Part shown: piece after piece, positions 7,993 through 17,111 of the stretch | Layout of the letters: each line of letters opens with the position of its first letter | How positions within the stretch are numbered: the first letter of the stretch is position 1 | DNA from: WTAW01 sp050115915 | GTDB taxonomy: Bacteria > Acidobacteriota > Aminicenantia > Aminicenantales > Aminicenantaceae | DNA: 64,000 nucleotides | Direction: 5' to 3' | Assembly: GCA_050115915.1 (NCBI GenBank) | Contig: JASFPP010000001.1 | Coordinates: 10,400-74,399 of the forward strand | The notes under the pieces: model-generated | The model's input: only the letters and a program-made list of their open reading frames with translations | Told to the model about the DNA's origin: nothing | Database searches by the model: none | Translations under genes and position numbers: made by a program

Positions 7993-8837
7993 AAAAAGTC
8001 ATAATCAATGCCGATGACTTCGGACTTGTCCAGGGAGTGAACGAGGGAATAATCAAAGCCCATAAAGAGGGCATCCTGACAAGCACAACACTTATGGCCA
8101 ACATGCCGGGATTCGATCAAGCCGTTGAATTGGCGGGGGCCCATCCGAATTTAGGCGTGGGTGTCCATCTCAATATCCTGAGAGGACAGCCCCTCTCACC
8201 GGTCGAGAAAGTGGAGAGCCTTCTCTCCAAAGACAGATGTTTTGTTCCAAGTGTGCCGCACCTCCTCCGTCGAATCTTGCTTAAACGTATAGGCATCGAT
8301 GAGGTCGAGCGGGAGTTCAGGGCACAAGTGGAGAAGGTGAAGAATACCGGTCTCTCCCCCAGCCACATCGATAGCGAGAAACACATCCATATGATCCGGC
8401 CACTTTTCCGGATTGTCCTGAAGATAGCAAAGGAGTACAGGATCAACAGGGTACGGTTTATCCAGGAATGCTGTCTCTTCTTACGGCCCGGACAGATGTT
8501 GAAATCGATGCTCATCTCCCTGTCTTCAGCCTCCTTGAAAAAGAGGATGACGAATGAGGGGGTCCGATCACCTGACAGGTTTTATGGCGTTTGCGACAGC
8601 GGCCGGATTACCGCCGCTAAACTTAAAAAGGTCCTTCACAGAGTGAAGGAGGGTGTTACGGAAATTATGGTTCATCCTGGATTTATCACACAAGACATGT
8701 TAGAGTTAGAAACGAGAATCGGGCCTTATTACATCAATAAATACAGAGAGAAAGAGTTGAGTGCATTGCTCGATGAACGTTTGCCAGATGTCATTGCTGA
8801 TCTGGGGATTCGGTTGATAAATTTTAGTCATTTATGA
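7989..8837 (+). CDS. YdjC/ChbG-family carbohydrate deacetylase
   Basis: A 282-residue polysaccharide-deacetylase-like enzyme. Metal-site signatures are VIINADDFGL at residues 4-13 and SHIDSEKHIHM at about 120-130, with MVHPG and a late catalytic His region. ChbG removes an acetyl group from chito-oligosaccharides, and the related HpnK family occurs next to radical SAM hopanoid genes. Here the upstream neighbour is a B12 radical SAM enzyme (ATGA overlap) and the downstream one a lipid-phosphate glycosyltransferase. I therefore favour deacetylation of an N-acetylated glycolipid intermediate (inference). Full length for the family. Confidence 0.85.
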   Translation: MKKVIINADDFGLVQGVNEGIIKAHKEGILTSTTLMANMPGFDQAVELAGAHPNLGVGVHLNILRGQPLSPVEKVESLLSKDRCFVPSVPHLLRRILLKRIGIDEVEREFRAQVEKVKNTGLSPSHIDSEKHIHMIRPLFRIVLKIAKEYRINRVRFIQECCLFLRPGQMLKSMLISLSSASLKKRMTNEGVRSPDRFYGVCDSGRITAAKLKKVLHRVKEGVTEIMVHPGFITQDMLELETRIGPYYINKYREKELSALLDERLPDVIADLGIRLINFSHL

Positions 8838-8852
8838 TCGGTCAAAGATCCT

Positions 8853-9845
8853 ATGGATGAAAAACATATAAATCCGCAGATTTCGATCGTTGTTCCGTTT
8901 TATAACGAAGAAGACAACATCAAAGAGCTCTATGAACAACTCACCCGGGTGCTTGGAGTGTTGGGCGCGTCGTACGAGCTGATCTTTATCGATGATGGGA
9001 GCACGGACCGCAGTCATGACATATTGATTAAATTGTTCGCATCGGATAAAACCGTCAAAGTCATCCGGTTGCGTAAAAACTTCGGTCAAACGGCCGCTCT
9101 TCAGGCCGGATTCGACCATGCCAGGGGAAAGATCATTATATCTATGGACGGGGACCTGCAGCATGATCCCGCAGATATCCCTAAACTATTGGCTCCAATA
9201 AGTGAGGGATTCGACATTGCCTCTGGATGGAGAAAAGAACGGAAGGATAATTTTCTCCTGAGACGTTTTCCCTCCTGGGTGGCGAACCGCATCATGCGCC
9301 TCCTCTCTGGAGTTAAAATCCACGATTTTGGCACAACCTTTAAGGCCTACAGGAGAGATGTCCTCGAGGGGATCCGGCTTTACGGAGAGCTTCACCGTTT
9401 TATCCCTGCCCTTATCAGCCGGACGGGCGTAAAGATCACAGAGGTTCCGATCAAGAATGTGGTCCGCCAGAAAGGGAGATCCAAGTACGGCCTTTCGCGT
9501 ATCCGCAGAGTGCTCTTCGACCTGATAACGGTCAAATTCATCATCAGCTTCATCGATCGGCCGCTGCAGTTTTTCGGACTGATCGGTATGATCCTCGGAG
9601 GGATCGGATTCACCATCGCTCTTATCCTGACAGTGGGGTTTTACTTTTTTGAGTGGTCGATCCGGGACAACCTGGGGAATTTAATACTTGGTGTGTTCCT
9701 GATGATCCTGGGGCTCCAGTTCGTAATGACCGGCCTGCTGGCAGAGATCATCTCGCGGATCTATTTCACCACACACGAGATGCGGATCTACTCTGTGGCG
9801 GAGTTGAAGTCCCACGAACCTCCCGGGAGTGAAGAAGGGAGCTGA
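8853..9845 (+). CDS. GT2 ArnC/GtrB-like polyprenyl-phosphate glycosyltransferase
   Basis: A 330-residue enzyme. Its GT-A domain (1-230) has ISIVVPFYNEEDNI, FIDDGSTDRS and the metal-binding DGDLQHDP, and two C-terminal transmembrane helices follow at about 235-260 and 270-300. This is the ArnC/GtrB/CPS-53 arrangement. The enzyme loads a sugar onto undecaprenyl phosphate at the inner face of the membrane, and the product is flipped and used by a periplasmic GT-C enzyme. The next gene is exactly such a GT-C protein (ArnT/PMT-like), giving a lipid-linked sugar donor and transferase pair. A second paralogue lies at 17112. Confidence 0.88.
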   Translation: MDEKHINPQISIVVPFYNEEDNIKELYEQLTRVLGVLGASYELIFIDDGSTDRSHDILIKLFASDKTVKVIRLRKNFGQTAALQAGFDHARGKIIISMDGDLQHDPADIPKLLAPISEGFDIASGWRKERKDNFLLRRFPSWVANRIMRLLSGVKIHDFGTTFKAYRRDVLEGIRLYGELHRFIPALISRTGVKITEVPIKNVVRQKGRSKYGLSRIRRVLFDLITVKFIISFIDRPLQFFGLIGMILGGIGFTIALILTVGFYFFEWSIRDNLGNLILGVFLMILGLQFVMTGLLAEIISRIYFTTHEMRIYSVAELKSHEPPGSEEGS

Positions 9846-9871
9846 CCCAGGCCCTGGAAGAGGATAGGCTG

Positions 9872-11983
9872 TTGAACACCATTTTGTCCAGAAACGTTCA
9901 ACAGAAAGCGGATCTTTTAATTTGGGTGGGCCTCGTCCTTTTCTGTGTTTTTATCCTTTGTCTTTTTATCCAATCCCTGGATGCCCTCTCTCTATGGATG
10001 GATGAAGGATTCTACTATCTCGCCACTGAGAGGATCTTGGAACTGGGTTATCCTCTATTTCCTTCCGGACACATCTATTACAAAGCCATTTTGTATGCGT
10101 ATGTTTCGGCTCTTTTCACCAAGATCTTTGGGTTCACAGTGTTCAATCTTAGGCTGATCAGCGTCCTGTGCACGATCGGTCTGATCCCTGTGCTTTATCT
10201 AGCGGGAAAAAAGCTGTTCAATCGAACGGTGGGTGTCGGTGCTGCCGTTGTTTTTTCTCTGTGTGTGTGGGTTGCCGAATACGGGCGCGTCGACCTCTAC
10301 TTCGCCCCTCTTCAGCTTGTGAGTTTTGGCGGGCTTTATCTTTTTTACAGGGGATTTTTCGAGGAGAAAAAAACGTACAAAATATTTGCGACAGCGGTGT
10401 TTATCGCGGCACCCCTCGTCCATCAGCTGGGAATGAGCGTCTGGTTCTGTTATCCTGCTTTTTTCCTCGTCAAAGGGATACGAAGATTTGTCCGCAGGGA
10501 TGTGCTTCTGAGTTTTTCTTTGACAACGGTGTTTTACATTCTTGTCCAGCTCCATGAGTATTTCTTCTGGGAAGTGGGGTATGTGTATGCCAAAACCGAT
10601 CAGAGCATGCAGGGCATGATCGAGTATTTTTTTGCCAGTTTTTCGCTCGACTATTTTTATGAGTTCTACGGCAGTTTTCCCCGAATGAGCCTGATCATCG
10701 GGGCCGGGAGTCTTCTCCTCCTCATCACCTTGTTTCGAGAAAGAAAAGCACAAGAATCCCGTACGCAATCCTTTTCGAAAAACTGGCTCTTTTTGTATCT
10801 CTGCCTGGTGTTCCCCCTGGTCTTCCTCGGCTTTTTCAGGACGCACGTCCAGCCCCGCTACCTCTACCAGCTGTATCCTCTTTTTGTTGTTCTCTATGCT
10901 GTTTGCCTTTTTCAGCTGTCACGGATCCTGATCGAGGTCTTGATGCTGCCTTACAAACAAAAAAGAGGCGCCGGTTTTTCGGTGGCAGCAGGAGTCCTTT
11001 TTGTGGCTCTTCTCTTTTTGACCGCAGAGGGCGTGGGTATCGGGAGGGTGAAGCGGATCGTCGATCGGCAGTATGGCGACTCCATCCAGACAGATATCGT
11101 CAACAGGTCGGGGAGACATCAGCACTATGATCATAGAGGGCCGGGAGAGTATGTCCGGTACTTTCTCCGGGAAGATGACCTGGTTGTCGCCATCCATGTG
11201 GTCTTCCAAAACATCTATGCAGGGAGGGTCGACTATTGGCTGTGGTCCGGGGGGCCCGGGACCTGGGATGCATGGGAGGAGACATCCGAGGGATGGAAGG
11301 ATTTTTATATCGGAGCCAGGTGGATCAATAATCTGGAAGACCTGAGACAGGTGCTGGAAAAGGATCCCCAAAGGAGGGTTTGGATCATCGCATCTCCCTC
11401 TATCCTTCGCAGGGATCACATCAACGCAAACATCGCTCGGTTCATCCAACGAGACCCGGAGAAGCTCGTATTTCGGGGCAAAGACGGTATGTCAGAGGTT
11501 TATCTATGGAATGACGCGACAGGGGCTCTAACAGGGCCCCCGTGCACGATGGAGGGAGAATGGATGCCTGCGCTTTTTGGGAAGGCCGTTTTCGAAGAAA
11601 ATGCTTCAAGAGGCTGTGCTTTTTATATGCCCAAACAGAAGGAGGGCGGGAAACTCAGTTCCTACAAGACGGGGCAGGCATATTTTCCCGGGCGTTATTC
11701 GGTGTCTTTACGGGTTAAGGCCGAGGATTTCGAACGCGCTGGTGACCGATTGTTGGGCGTTGCCCTTCTCGACAGGCCTGGGGGAGACGAAGTGGTCTCT
11801 TACTTTATTACCGGAGACAGGATCCAGGAAGGAGTGGATTACCAGGTTTATAGCTTCGATTATTATCAGAACAAGGAAAGTCAAATATATCTGAAGTTTT
11901 TATTCACAGGTCGAGGGAATGTGTGGCTCGATTATGTGGACATAAAGCCAGTGATTGAACCTCCGGCGGATAAATTTCCGTAG
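9872..11983 (+). CDS. ArnT/PMT-like integral membrane glycosyltransferase (GT-C)
   Basis: A 703-residue membrane protein. The first periplasmic loop has SLWMDEGFYYLATERILELGYP, with the conserved acidic pair (Asp-Glu) of ArnT and protein O-mannosyltransferases. About ten hydrophobic helices follow to roughly residue 400, then a soluble periplasmic C-terminal domain of about 300 residues. Such enzymes use a polyprenyl-phosphate sugar to glycosylate lipid A, other lipids or proteins. The preceding gene is the expected donor synthase. Start taken as TTG 9872, with GGAAGAGGA about 8 bases upstream. The C-terminal domain is larger than that of typical ArnT and unrecognised; the acceptor is unknown. 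Confidence 0.82.
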   Translation: MNTILSRNVQQKADLLIWVGLVLFCVFILCLFIQSLDALSLWMDEGFYYLATERILELGYPLFPSGHIYYKAILYAYVSALFTKIFGFTVFNLRLISVLCTIGLIPVLYLAGKKLFNRTVGVGAAVVFSLCVWVAEYGRVDLYFAPLQLVSFGGLYLFYRGFFEEKKTYKIFATAVFIAAPLVHQLGMSVWFCYPAFFLVKGIRRFVRRDVLLSFSLTTVFYILVQLHEYFFWEVGYVYAKTDQSMQGMIEYFFASFSLDYFYEFYGSFPRMSLIIGAGSLLLLITLFRERKAQESRTQSFSKNWLFLYLCLVFPLVFLGFFRTHVQPRYLYQLYPLFVVLYAVCLFQLSRILIEVLMLPYKQKRGAGFSVAAGVLFVALLFLTAEGVGIGRVKRIVDRQYGDSIQTDIVNRSGRHQHYDHRGPGEYVRYFLREDDLVVAIHVVFQNIYAGRVDYWLWSGGPGTWDAWEETSEGWKDFYIGARWINNLEDLRQVLEKDPQRRVWIIASPSILRRDHINANIARFIQRDPEKLVFRGKDGMSEVYLWNDATGALTGPPCTMEGEWMPALFGKAVFEENASRGCAFYMPKQKEGGKLSSYKTGQAYFPGRYSVSLRVKAEDFERAGDRLLGVALLDRPGGDEVVSYFITGDRIQEGVDYQVYSFDYYQNKESQIYLKFLFTGRGNVWLDYVDIKPVIEPPADKFP

Positions 11984-12053
11984 GGAATGAATCAAACAAT
12001 CGAAACTTATCAATATGAATGAGCGAACGGAGAAGAAACGAAAGGAGGGTGGG

Positions 12054-12806
12054 ATGAACAACGATTTTCGGGGGAGTGTGCAGAAGGAGCTCATCGATAA
12101 AAGGGGATCTTTTTTTTCCAAGTATTCCTCACTGTTTCTTGGCAGGAAAAATCTCTTTTCGTTTCTCAGGTATGAGTGTGTGCTTCTGCTCTTCTCAGGG
12201 GTGCCCGGGGCGCTGGGCTTCTTCCTACGGAAAGTTTTCTACCCTGGCTTATTCAAACAGGTTGGGAAAGGCGTGGTCTTCGGACGGAACATTACCCTAC
12301 GGCATCCCAAGAAGATCTCTATAGGCGCGAATACCTTCATCGACGACAACGTGGTGCTCGACGCGAAGGGCGAGGAAAACCAGGGGATAATCATCGGAGA
12401 AAATGTCTATATCGGCCGGAATACCATCTTGAGCTGCAAAGAGGGTTCGATATCCCTAGATGATTTCTGCAACATCTCGGCCAACTGTATGCTCCTCTCA
12501 GAGACGGATATCCGTTTAGGAAAATACTGCTTTTTAGCGGGGCAATGCTACCTCGTGGCCGGCGGGAATCACACATTCGATGACATATCCGTTCCGATCA
12601 TGTTCCAGCCCTCCTATTCCAAAGGGGGAATCACCGTCGGTGAGGATGTTTGGCTGGCAGCCGGCGTTATTGTCCTGGATGGGATCAATGTCGGCAAAGG
12701 GACCGTTGTTGGCGCAGGATCCGTAGTCACCGAATCCCTCCCTGAGTATTGTATTGCTGTCGGAAGTCCCGCCCAAAAGATCAAAGACAGAAAGATTGCC
12801 GTTTAA
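12054..12806 (+). CDS. left-handed beta-helix (hexapeptide repeat) acyltransferase
   Basis: A 250-residue protein of the WbbJ/Maa O-acetyltransferase type. It has imperfect hexapeptide repeats from about residue 85 (ISIGANTFIDDNVVLDAKG, IIIGENVYIGRNTILS) to the end (ITVGEDVWLAAGVIVLDGINVGKGTVVGAGSVVT). The catalytic-type His lies in AGGNHTF. It would transfer an acetyl group from acetyl-CoA to a sugar hydroxyl. I chose the ATG at 12054 because AAAGGAGG ends five bases before it; an in-frame ATG at 12015 lacks such a site. It follows the ArnT-like gene by 70 bases and probably acts on the same glycan (inference). Confidence 0.85.
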   Translation: MNNDFRGSVQKELIDKRGSFFSKYSSLFLGRKNLFSFLRYECVLLLFSGVPGALGFFLRKVFYPGLFKQVGKGVVFGRNITLRHPKKISIGANTFIDDNVVLDAKGEENQGIIIGENVYIGRNTILSCKEGSISLDDFCNISANCMLLSETDIRLGKYCFLAGQCYLVAGGNHTFDDISVPIMFQPSYSKGGITVGEDVWLAAGVIVLDGINVGKGTVVGAGSVVTESLPEYCIAVGSPAQKIKDRKIAV

Positions 12807-12827
12807 ATCAATTTCGACGAGAAAGAA

Positions 12828-14066
12828 CTAAGATTTTTTTGTGTGAGTTTTTTCTTCCAGTTCCTGTATGACAACCGAGCAGGCCATGTTCCCCACCACG
12901 TTGACACATGTCCGGACCATATCGAGTAGCCTCTCGACACCCAGTATGAGGGCGATCCCCTCGAGAGGGATGCCCAACTGCTTCAGGACCAGAGCCAGGG
13001 CGATAATCCCGGCCATGGGGACGCCGGCTGCTCCGATGGAGGCCATAACGGCCATGAGAACGATCGTGACCTGACCGGTTAAGCCCAAGGGGATGCCGTA
13101 TATCTGGGCGATGAAGACCGCAGACACTCCCTGGTAGAGCGCTGTGCCGTCCATGTTGACAGTCGAACCCAGGGGAATCACGAAGCTGGAGTACTCGCGT
13201 TTGACTCCGATGTGCTCGACACTCTCCATGGCAACGGGAAGGGTAGCCATGGAGCTGGAGGTACTGAAGGCGATGATGATGGCTTCTTTGACAGCTCTGA
13301 AGAAATAGAGGGGATTGGTCCGCCCGAGAACGCTGACAGCTAAGCTGTTAAAGGTGATCCCGTAGAGGATTAATCCCCCTATGACCACAGTGCAGTACTT
13401 GAGCAGGGTGAACAGGATATCCATCCCGAATCGTCCGATCACTGCTGCGCTGAGGGCGAATACGCCGTAGGGTGCCACTTTCATGACCAAGTGGACGACT
13501 TGAATGAAAATATCATTGAGGGCATCCAGCATCTTGACCAGGAAATCGGATTTCTCCGTCGGGATGAGCGTGAGAACGATGCCGAAGAGGATGGCCATAA
13601 ATATGATCTGGAGCATGTTGCCGTCGATGAAGGCCTTGACGGGATTCTTGGGGACGATATTGACCAGGATCTCGACGATGGATGGTTTTTCTTCCATCCG
13701 TTTGATCCCATCCTGGGCTCTGGCCTCATAGTTCTCCATGAGTTGGGTTTGGACCGTCTCGGGCAGGCCCTCGCCGGGATTGGCGGTGTTGGCCAAAAAG
13801 AGACCCACGCAGATGGCGATGATCGTTGTGATGACAAAATAAAGGGACGTCTTGGCCCCGATCCGGCCTAGCTTTTTGATGTCTCCCAGGCTGGCAGTCC
13901 CCAGCATCAGGGAGACGAACACCAGGGGGACCACGATCATGGTGATCAGGTTGAGAAAGACGGTCCCGATGGGTTCGATGAACAAGACCTTTTCTTTAAA
14001 AATAAGACCGGCAATGATCCCAAGGATGAGTCCGAGGAAGATTTTGGTGTGGAGTTTGATTTTCAT
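12828..14066 (-). CDS. Na+/H+-dicarboxylate symporter (DAACS family)
   Basis: A 412-residue inner-membrane carrier of the GltP/DctA family. Features include the N-terminal helices with GLILGIIAGLIF, the serine-rich reentrant loop AFSTSSSMATLPVA, and the signature STVNMDGTALYQG in TM7 that forms substrate and sodium sites. It takes up glutamate, aspartate or C4 dicarboxylates. It converges with the acyltransferase gene and lies 21 bases downstream of a methyltransferase gene on the same strand. A link to the glycan genes is not obvious. Full length. Confidence 0.92.
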   Translation of the reverse strand: MKIKLHTKIFLGLILGIIAGLIFKEKVLFIEPIGTVFLNLITMIVVPLVFVSLMLGTASLGDIKKLGRIGAKTSLYFVITTIIAICVGLFLANTANPGEGLPETVQTQLMENYEARAQDGIKRMEEKPSIVEILVNIVPKNPVKAFIDGNMLQIIFMAILFGIVLTLIPTEKSDFLVKMLDALNDIFIQVVHLVMKVAPYGVFALSAAVIGRFGMDILFTLLKYCTVVIGGLILYGITFNSLAVSVLGRTNPLYFFRAVKEAIIIAFSTSSSMATLPVAMESVEHIGVKREYSSFVIPLGSTVNMDGTALYQGVSAVFIAQIYGIPLGLTGQVTIVLMAVMASIGAAGVPMAGIIALALVLKQLGIPLEGIALILGVERLLDMVRTCVNVVGNMACSVVIQELEEKTHTKKS

Positions 14067-14087
14067 GGATACCGCCTGTTCTCCCTC

Positions 14088-14846
14088 CTATTGCTTCCGG
14101 GCCTTGTATATAAAATTGGATGTGCTGTCGAATCGGCCGGATGCCGGGAGAAACTTTTCTATCGTGAATCCCCTCTCCTCCAGGAATTCTTTGATCTCTT
14201 CCGGGTAGTAGTGATGCCGTATCGGAACAAAATACCAATCCATGATAAGCTCTTCCAGCTTTTCCCCCTTTCGGGATTTTTCCCGTTTTTTGAAAAAGAA
14301 AACGACGGGAGAGAGAAACACGGCAAGGATTTTGGAGAGTGCTTTCCATGATTTTTTTGGCGTCCGCAGCAGTGTTTTCCGGATGATCTCGTGGATAAAG
14401 GTCGCTTTGGTTTTGGTGTAGACGGCAAGGAGTAGGGAGCCCCCCTTTTTCAGGACTCTGATCAGTTCTTCGATTGCGCCGAAAGGGTCGGTGGTGTGGT
14501 GGGCCGTACCCCAGGCCCAGACTATATCGAAACTCTCATCCGCAAAGGGAAGCTCGAGCATGTCCTCTTTCTGGAACTGTGCTGTTTCCAAGTTGAATCT
14601 GTCTTTTAAGGTCTTTGCTGTTTCGAGGCTTCCCTCGCTGATGTCGATCCCGGTGACATTGCCCGCACCGTTTTTTGCGAAAATGATACTGAATATGCCT
14701 GTTCCGCAACCCGCGTCGAGAACTTTTTTCCCGGCCACCTCTGTGCCGGAATAAAAGATCTTCCAGTGATTTTCCGATTCCTCATATTCGGGAATATACT
14801 CCGTCCAAACGACGTCATAGAATTTACTGACTTTTTCTTTATCCAT
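14088..14846 (-). CDS. class I SAM-dependent methyltransferase
   Basis: A 252-residue enzyme with motif I KKVLDAGCGTGIFSI (about 39-53), GIDISEGSLETAK, and FDIVWAWGTAHHTTDP followed by LKKGGSLLLAVYTKTK. This pattern matches UbiE/Methyltransf_11-type enzymes, which methylate small metabolites, sugars or lipids. The region after residue 160 is Lys-rich with a hydrophobic stretch and may touch the membrane. Substrate unknown. It precedes the DAACS gene and follows the epimerase gene by about 90 bases, where I see no terminator. Confidence 0.8.
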   Translation of the reverse strand: MDKEKVSKFYDVVWTEYIPEYEESENHWKIFYSGTEVAGKKVLDAGCGTGIFSIIFAKNGAGNVTGIDISEGSLETAKTLKDRFNLETAQFQKEDMLELPFADESFDIVWAWGTAHHTTDPFGAIEELIRVLKKGGSLLLAVYTKTKATFIHEIIRKTLLRTPKKSWKALSKILAVFLSPVVFFFKKREKSRKGEKLEELIMDWYFVPIRHHYYPEEIKEFLEERGFTIEKFLPASGRFDSTSNFIYKARKQ

Positions 14847-14939
14847 CTGAGCTTGTCTCTGCCTTTTTAGCCTATCGATTCATGTTTTAAAATAGAAGAT
14901 ATCTTATAGACTTATCTCTTGCAAGTCAATCGGGATGAG

Positions 14940-15920
14940 TTAAAGCCAGTTGTGGGCTTTCGACCACTCCACGGTTTGTAAAATTCCCTCCGCAAAGCTG
15001 ATCTTTGGGGAATAGCCAAGCTCTTGTTTGGCTTTTTGGATCGCCAGCGGTTTGGGGTGGATGAAAAAGCTCAGTCTCCCTCGGGTAAGAGGCGCTTCTT
15101 TTTTAAAAAGGGCAAAGGTCCTCTCCAGGACTGATGCAGCCATTATCACGGGAAAAAGGGGAAGGGAGATCGGCGGGATCTTGTTTCCCGCTGTCGATGC
15201 GATTGTGGCTACGATATCCTTCACACTTAAGACTTCGCTCCCGGCGATGTGATAAATTTGGCCCTTCCGCCCCATCTCTGCGCACAGGAAAACGCCCTCC
15301 ACCAGGTCGTCGATGTGGACGGGCGTCTGCTGCGCATTCCCCTTTGTCACGAGCAAAAATCTTTTTTTGGCGATAGCTTTTATGAGTTTAAATGTTCGCC
15401 GATCCCCGGGCCCATAGGCCCACCCCGGCCTGACGATGGCGATGTCCATTCCCTCTTCTGCAAATTGCCGAGCGATGTTCTCTCCCTCGAGCTTGCTCCG
15501 GTCATAACTGTTTTGGGGGTTTGGAACGAAGTCCTCGTTGGCCGCTTCGCCCCCTTCAACTGATCCCAAAACACCCGCAGAGCTGAAATGGACAGTTTTT
15601 GGGATACCGGCTGCTTTTGCAGCTTGGAGCACGTTTTTTGTCCCCTCAGCGTTTATACGAAAAAATTCGTTTTCTGAGAGGATCGATGCGCCCAAGGCGG
15701 CTGCACAGTGGAAGAGAAGATCCACTCCCTCAAAGATTCCTTCCAGAGTCACCGGGCTTGTGATGTCGCCTTTAACGACCTCATAGCTTTGACTGTTTGA
15801 CCCCTTTCTTCCCATTGGACGTGTGTGCTGGAAGACACGGACATTCCATTTTTTTCGAAGACATCCCTCGATCAGGGCACGGCCGATGAATCCCGATGCT
15901 CCTGTGATAAACGCTCTCAT
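14940..15920 (-). CDS. NAD-dependent sugar epimerase/dehydratase (extended SDR)
   Basis: A 326-residue extended short-chain dehydrogenase. N-terminal FITGASGFIGRALIEG gives the GxxGxxG nucleotide-binding loop. FSSAGVLG supplies the catalytic Ser, and YDRSKLEGE the YxxxK pair. RPGWAYGPGDRR and a short C-terminal substrate domain follow. Likely reactions are 4-epimerisation, dehydration or keto-reduction of a nucleotide sugar; the closest functional class cannot be read. Start set at ATG 15920, 13 bases after the upstream GT4 stop; a GTG at 15947 would overlap that gene. Third in a GT2-GT4-SDR operon. Confidence 0.85.
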   Translation of the reverse strand: MRAFITGASGFIGRALIEGCLRKKWNVRVFQHTRPMGRKGSNSQSYEVVKGDITSPVTLEGIFEGVDLLFHCAAALGASILSENEFFRINAEGTKNVLQAAKAAGIPKTVHFSSAGVLGSVEGGEAANEDFVPNPQNSYDRSKLEGENIARQFAEEGMDIAIVRPGWAYGPGDRRTFKLIKAIAKKRFLLVTKGNAQQTPVHIDDLVEGVFLCAEMGRKGQIYHIAGSEVLSVKDIVATIASTAGNKIPPISLPLFPVIMAASVLERTFALFKKEAPLTRGRLSFFIHPKPLAIQKAKQELGYSPKISFAEGILQTVEWSKAHNWL

Positions 15921-15933
15921 CGTGATAAGACCC

Positions 15934-17100
15934 TTATCCCTTCGCACCCATAGCTGTATCGAGAACTTGAGCTATTTTATCTTTATAACGGGGATACGTG
16001 TAGTCACGGTCGGCATTTTCCTTAGCTGCCCTCGCCCTTTCTTGAGCTCTGCTGTCAAAAAGGGCATAGGCGATTCCCTCAGCCATACACTCCGCATCGG
16101 GCTCGACAAGGACGGATATCTGGTCGTTCAGGACCTGCGTGTGTGTCCAGAGGTTCGTGGCCACGAGCGGCTTTCCTGATTTGAGAAAGGAGTAGATTTT
16201 GAGCGGGGTGTTCGTTCCGGATAGACGGGGCGAGACCAAGACATCAGCCAGGCCGATAAAGAGAGGCATTTGTGCGGGAGGAACCTGTCCTGTAAAAAAG
16301 ACTTTCTCAGCGATCCCCAGTTCGCGGGCCTTTTCCTTTTCCCTCTCGACAGCAGCCGGACTCTCTCCCACGAGCAGGAAGACGACTCTGTCATTCTGGA
16401 ATTGGGATGCGGCCTCCAATAAAAGCGATATCCCCTGGTAAGGCTGGAAATTACCCGCATAAAGCACGATTTTTTTATCCTTGGGGACAAATTCTTCACG
16501 TTTTTGTCTGATCTCCTCTTGAGTGAATTCCTCTGTTTCGAAATCGATGAAATTTTCGAGGAGAATTGCCTTTGCAGCATAGCCCTCTTTTTCGACCTGT
16601 TTGAGGAGATCGAGGCAGATCACGATGATTGCCCGCGAATTCTTCAGGATGAACCGCTCCATGCTTATAAAGATTCTTTTCAGAAGCCTGGATCGCGAAA
16701 AATTGAAATTCTCCAGCTGTTGGGGAAGACTGGAATGCATATCGTAGATGTGGGGTGTTCGCGATAGCTTGCTCAGGATAACTCCAAAAAGAGCCCCCTC
16801 TTCATGAGAGAAGACGAGATCGTACCTGTTTCGCAATAGCAATCCGCTTGCCTTGAGAAAAAGGAGAAAATCGAGGGGTATCTTTTTGAGCGAAGGACCG
16901 ATCTTGATCTTTTTTATGAAAAAAAGATTGGGGATCCTGGAGATCTTAAGGTTTTTGATCTCTTTGTCCTCTCCCAGGTGATAGGTCACAAGATCGACAT
17001 CGTGTCCGAGGTCGGAGAGGGCCCTGATTCTTTGGTAAACGCTGATGGGTGTTCCCCGTGGCTGGAAGAAGGGTTCCGGGGCGAGCATTAGAATTTTCAT
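15934..17100 (-). CDS. GT4 family glycosyltransferase
   Basis: A 388-residue GT-B glycosyltransferase. The N-terminal domain starts MKILMLAPEPFFQPRGTPISV, with the Gly-rich acceptor loop. The C-terminal domain has VLYAGNFQPYQGISLLLEA, FLLVGESPAAVE, the donor-contact region VLVSPRLSGTNTPLKIYSFLKSGKPLVAT, which holds a GT4-type TPLKIYSFLKSGKP block instead of the usual E-x7-E, and a terminal amphipathic helix. It acts at the cytoplasmic membrane face on lipid-linked glycans or glycolipids. It lies 11 bases after the GT2 gene and 13 bases before the epimerase. Confidence 0.87.
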   Translation of the reverse strand: MKILMLAPEPFFQPRGTPISVYQRIRALSDLGHDVDLVTYHLGEDKEIKNLKISRIPNLFFIKKIKIGPSLKKIPLDFLLFLKASGLLLRNRYDLVFSHEEGALFGVILSKLSRTPHIYDMHSSLPQQLENFNFSRSRLLKRIFISMERFILKNSRAIIVICLDLLKQVEKEGYAAKAILLENFIDFETEEFTQEEIRQKREEFVPKDKKIVLYAGNFQPYQGISLLLEAASQFQNDRVVFLLVGESPAAVEREKEKARELGIAEKVFFTGQVPPAQMPLFIGLADVLVSPRLSGTNTPLKIYSFLKSGKPLVATNLWTHTQVLNDQISVLVEPDAECMAEGIAYALFDSRAQERARAAKENADRDYTYPRYKDKIAQVLDTAMGAKG

Positions 17101-17111
17101 TGATCTTCAGC

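Noticed and set aside
10199..10846. 215-codon antisense ORF inside the ArnT-like gene
   Set aside because: Low-complexity charged product complementary to hydrophobic helices; treated as a shadow.
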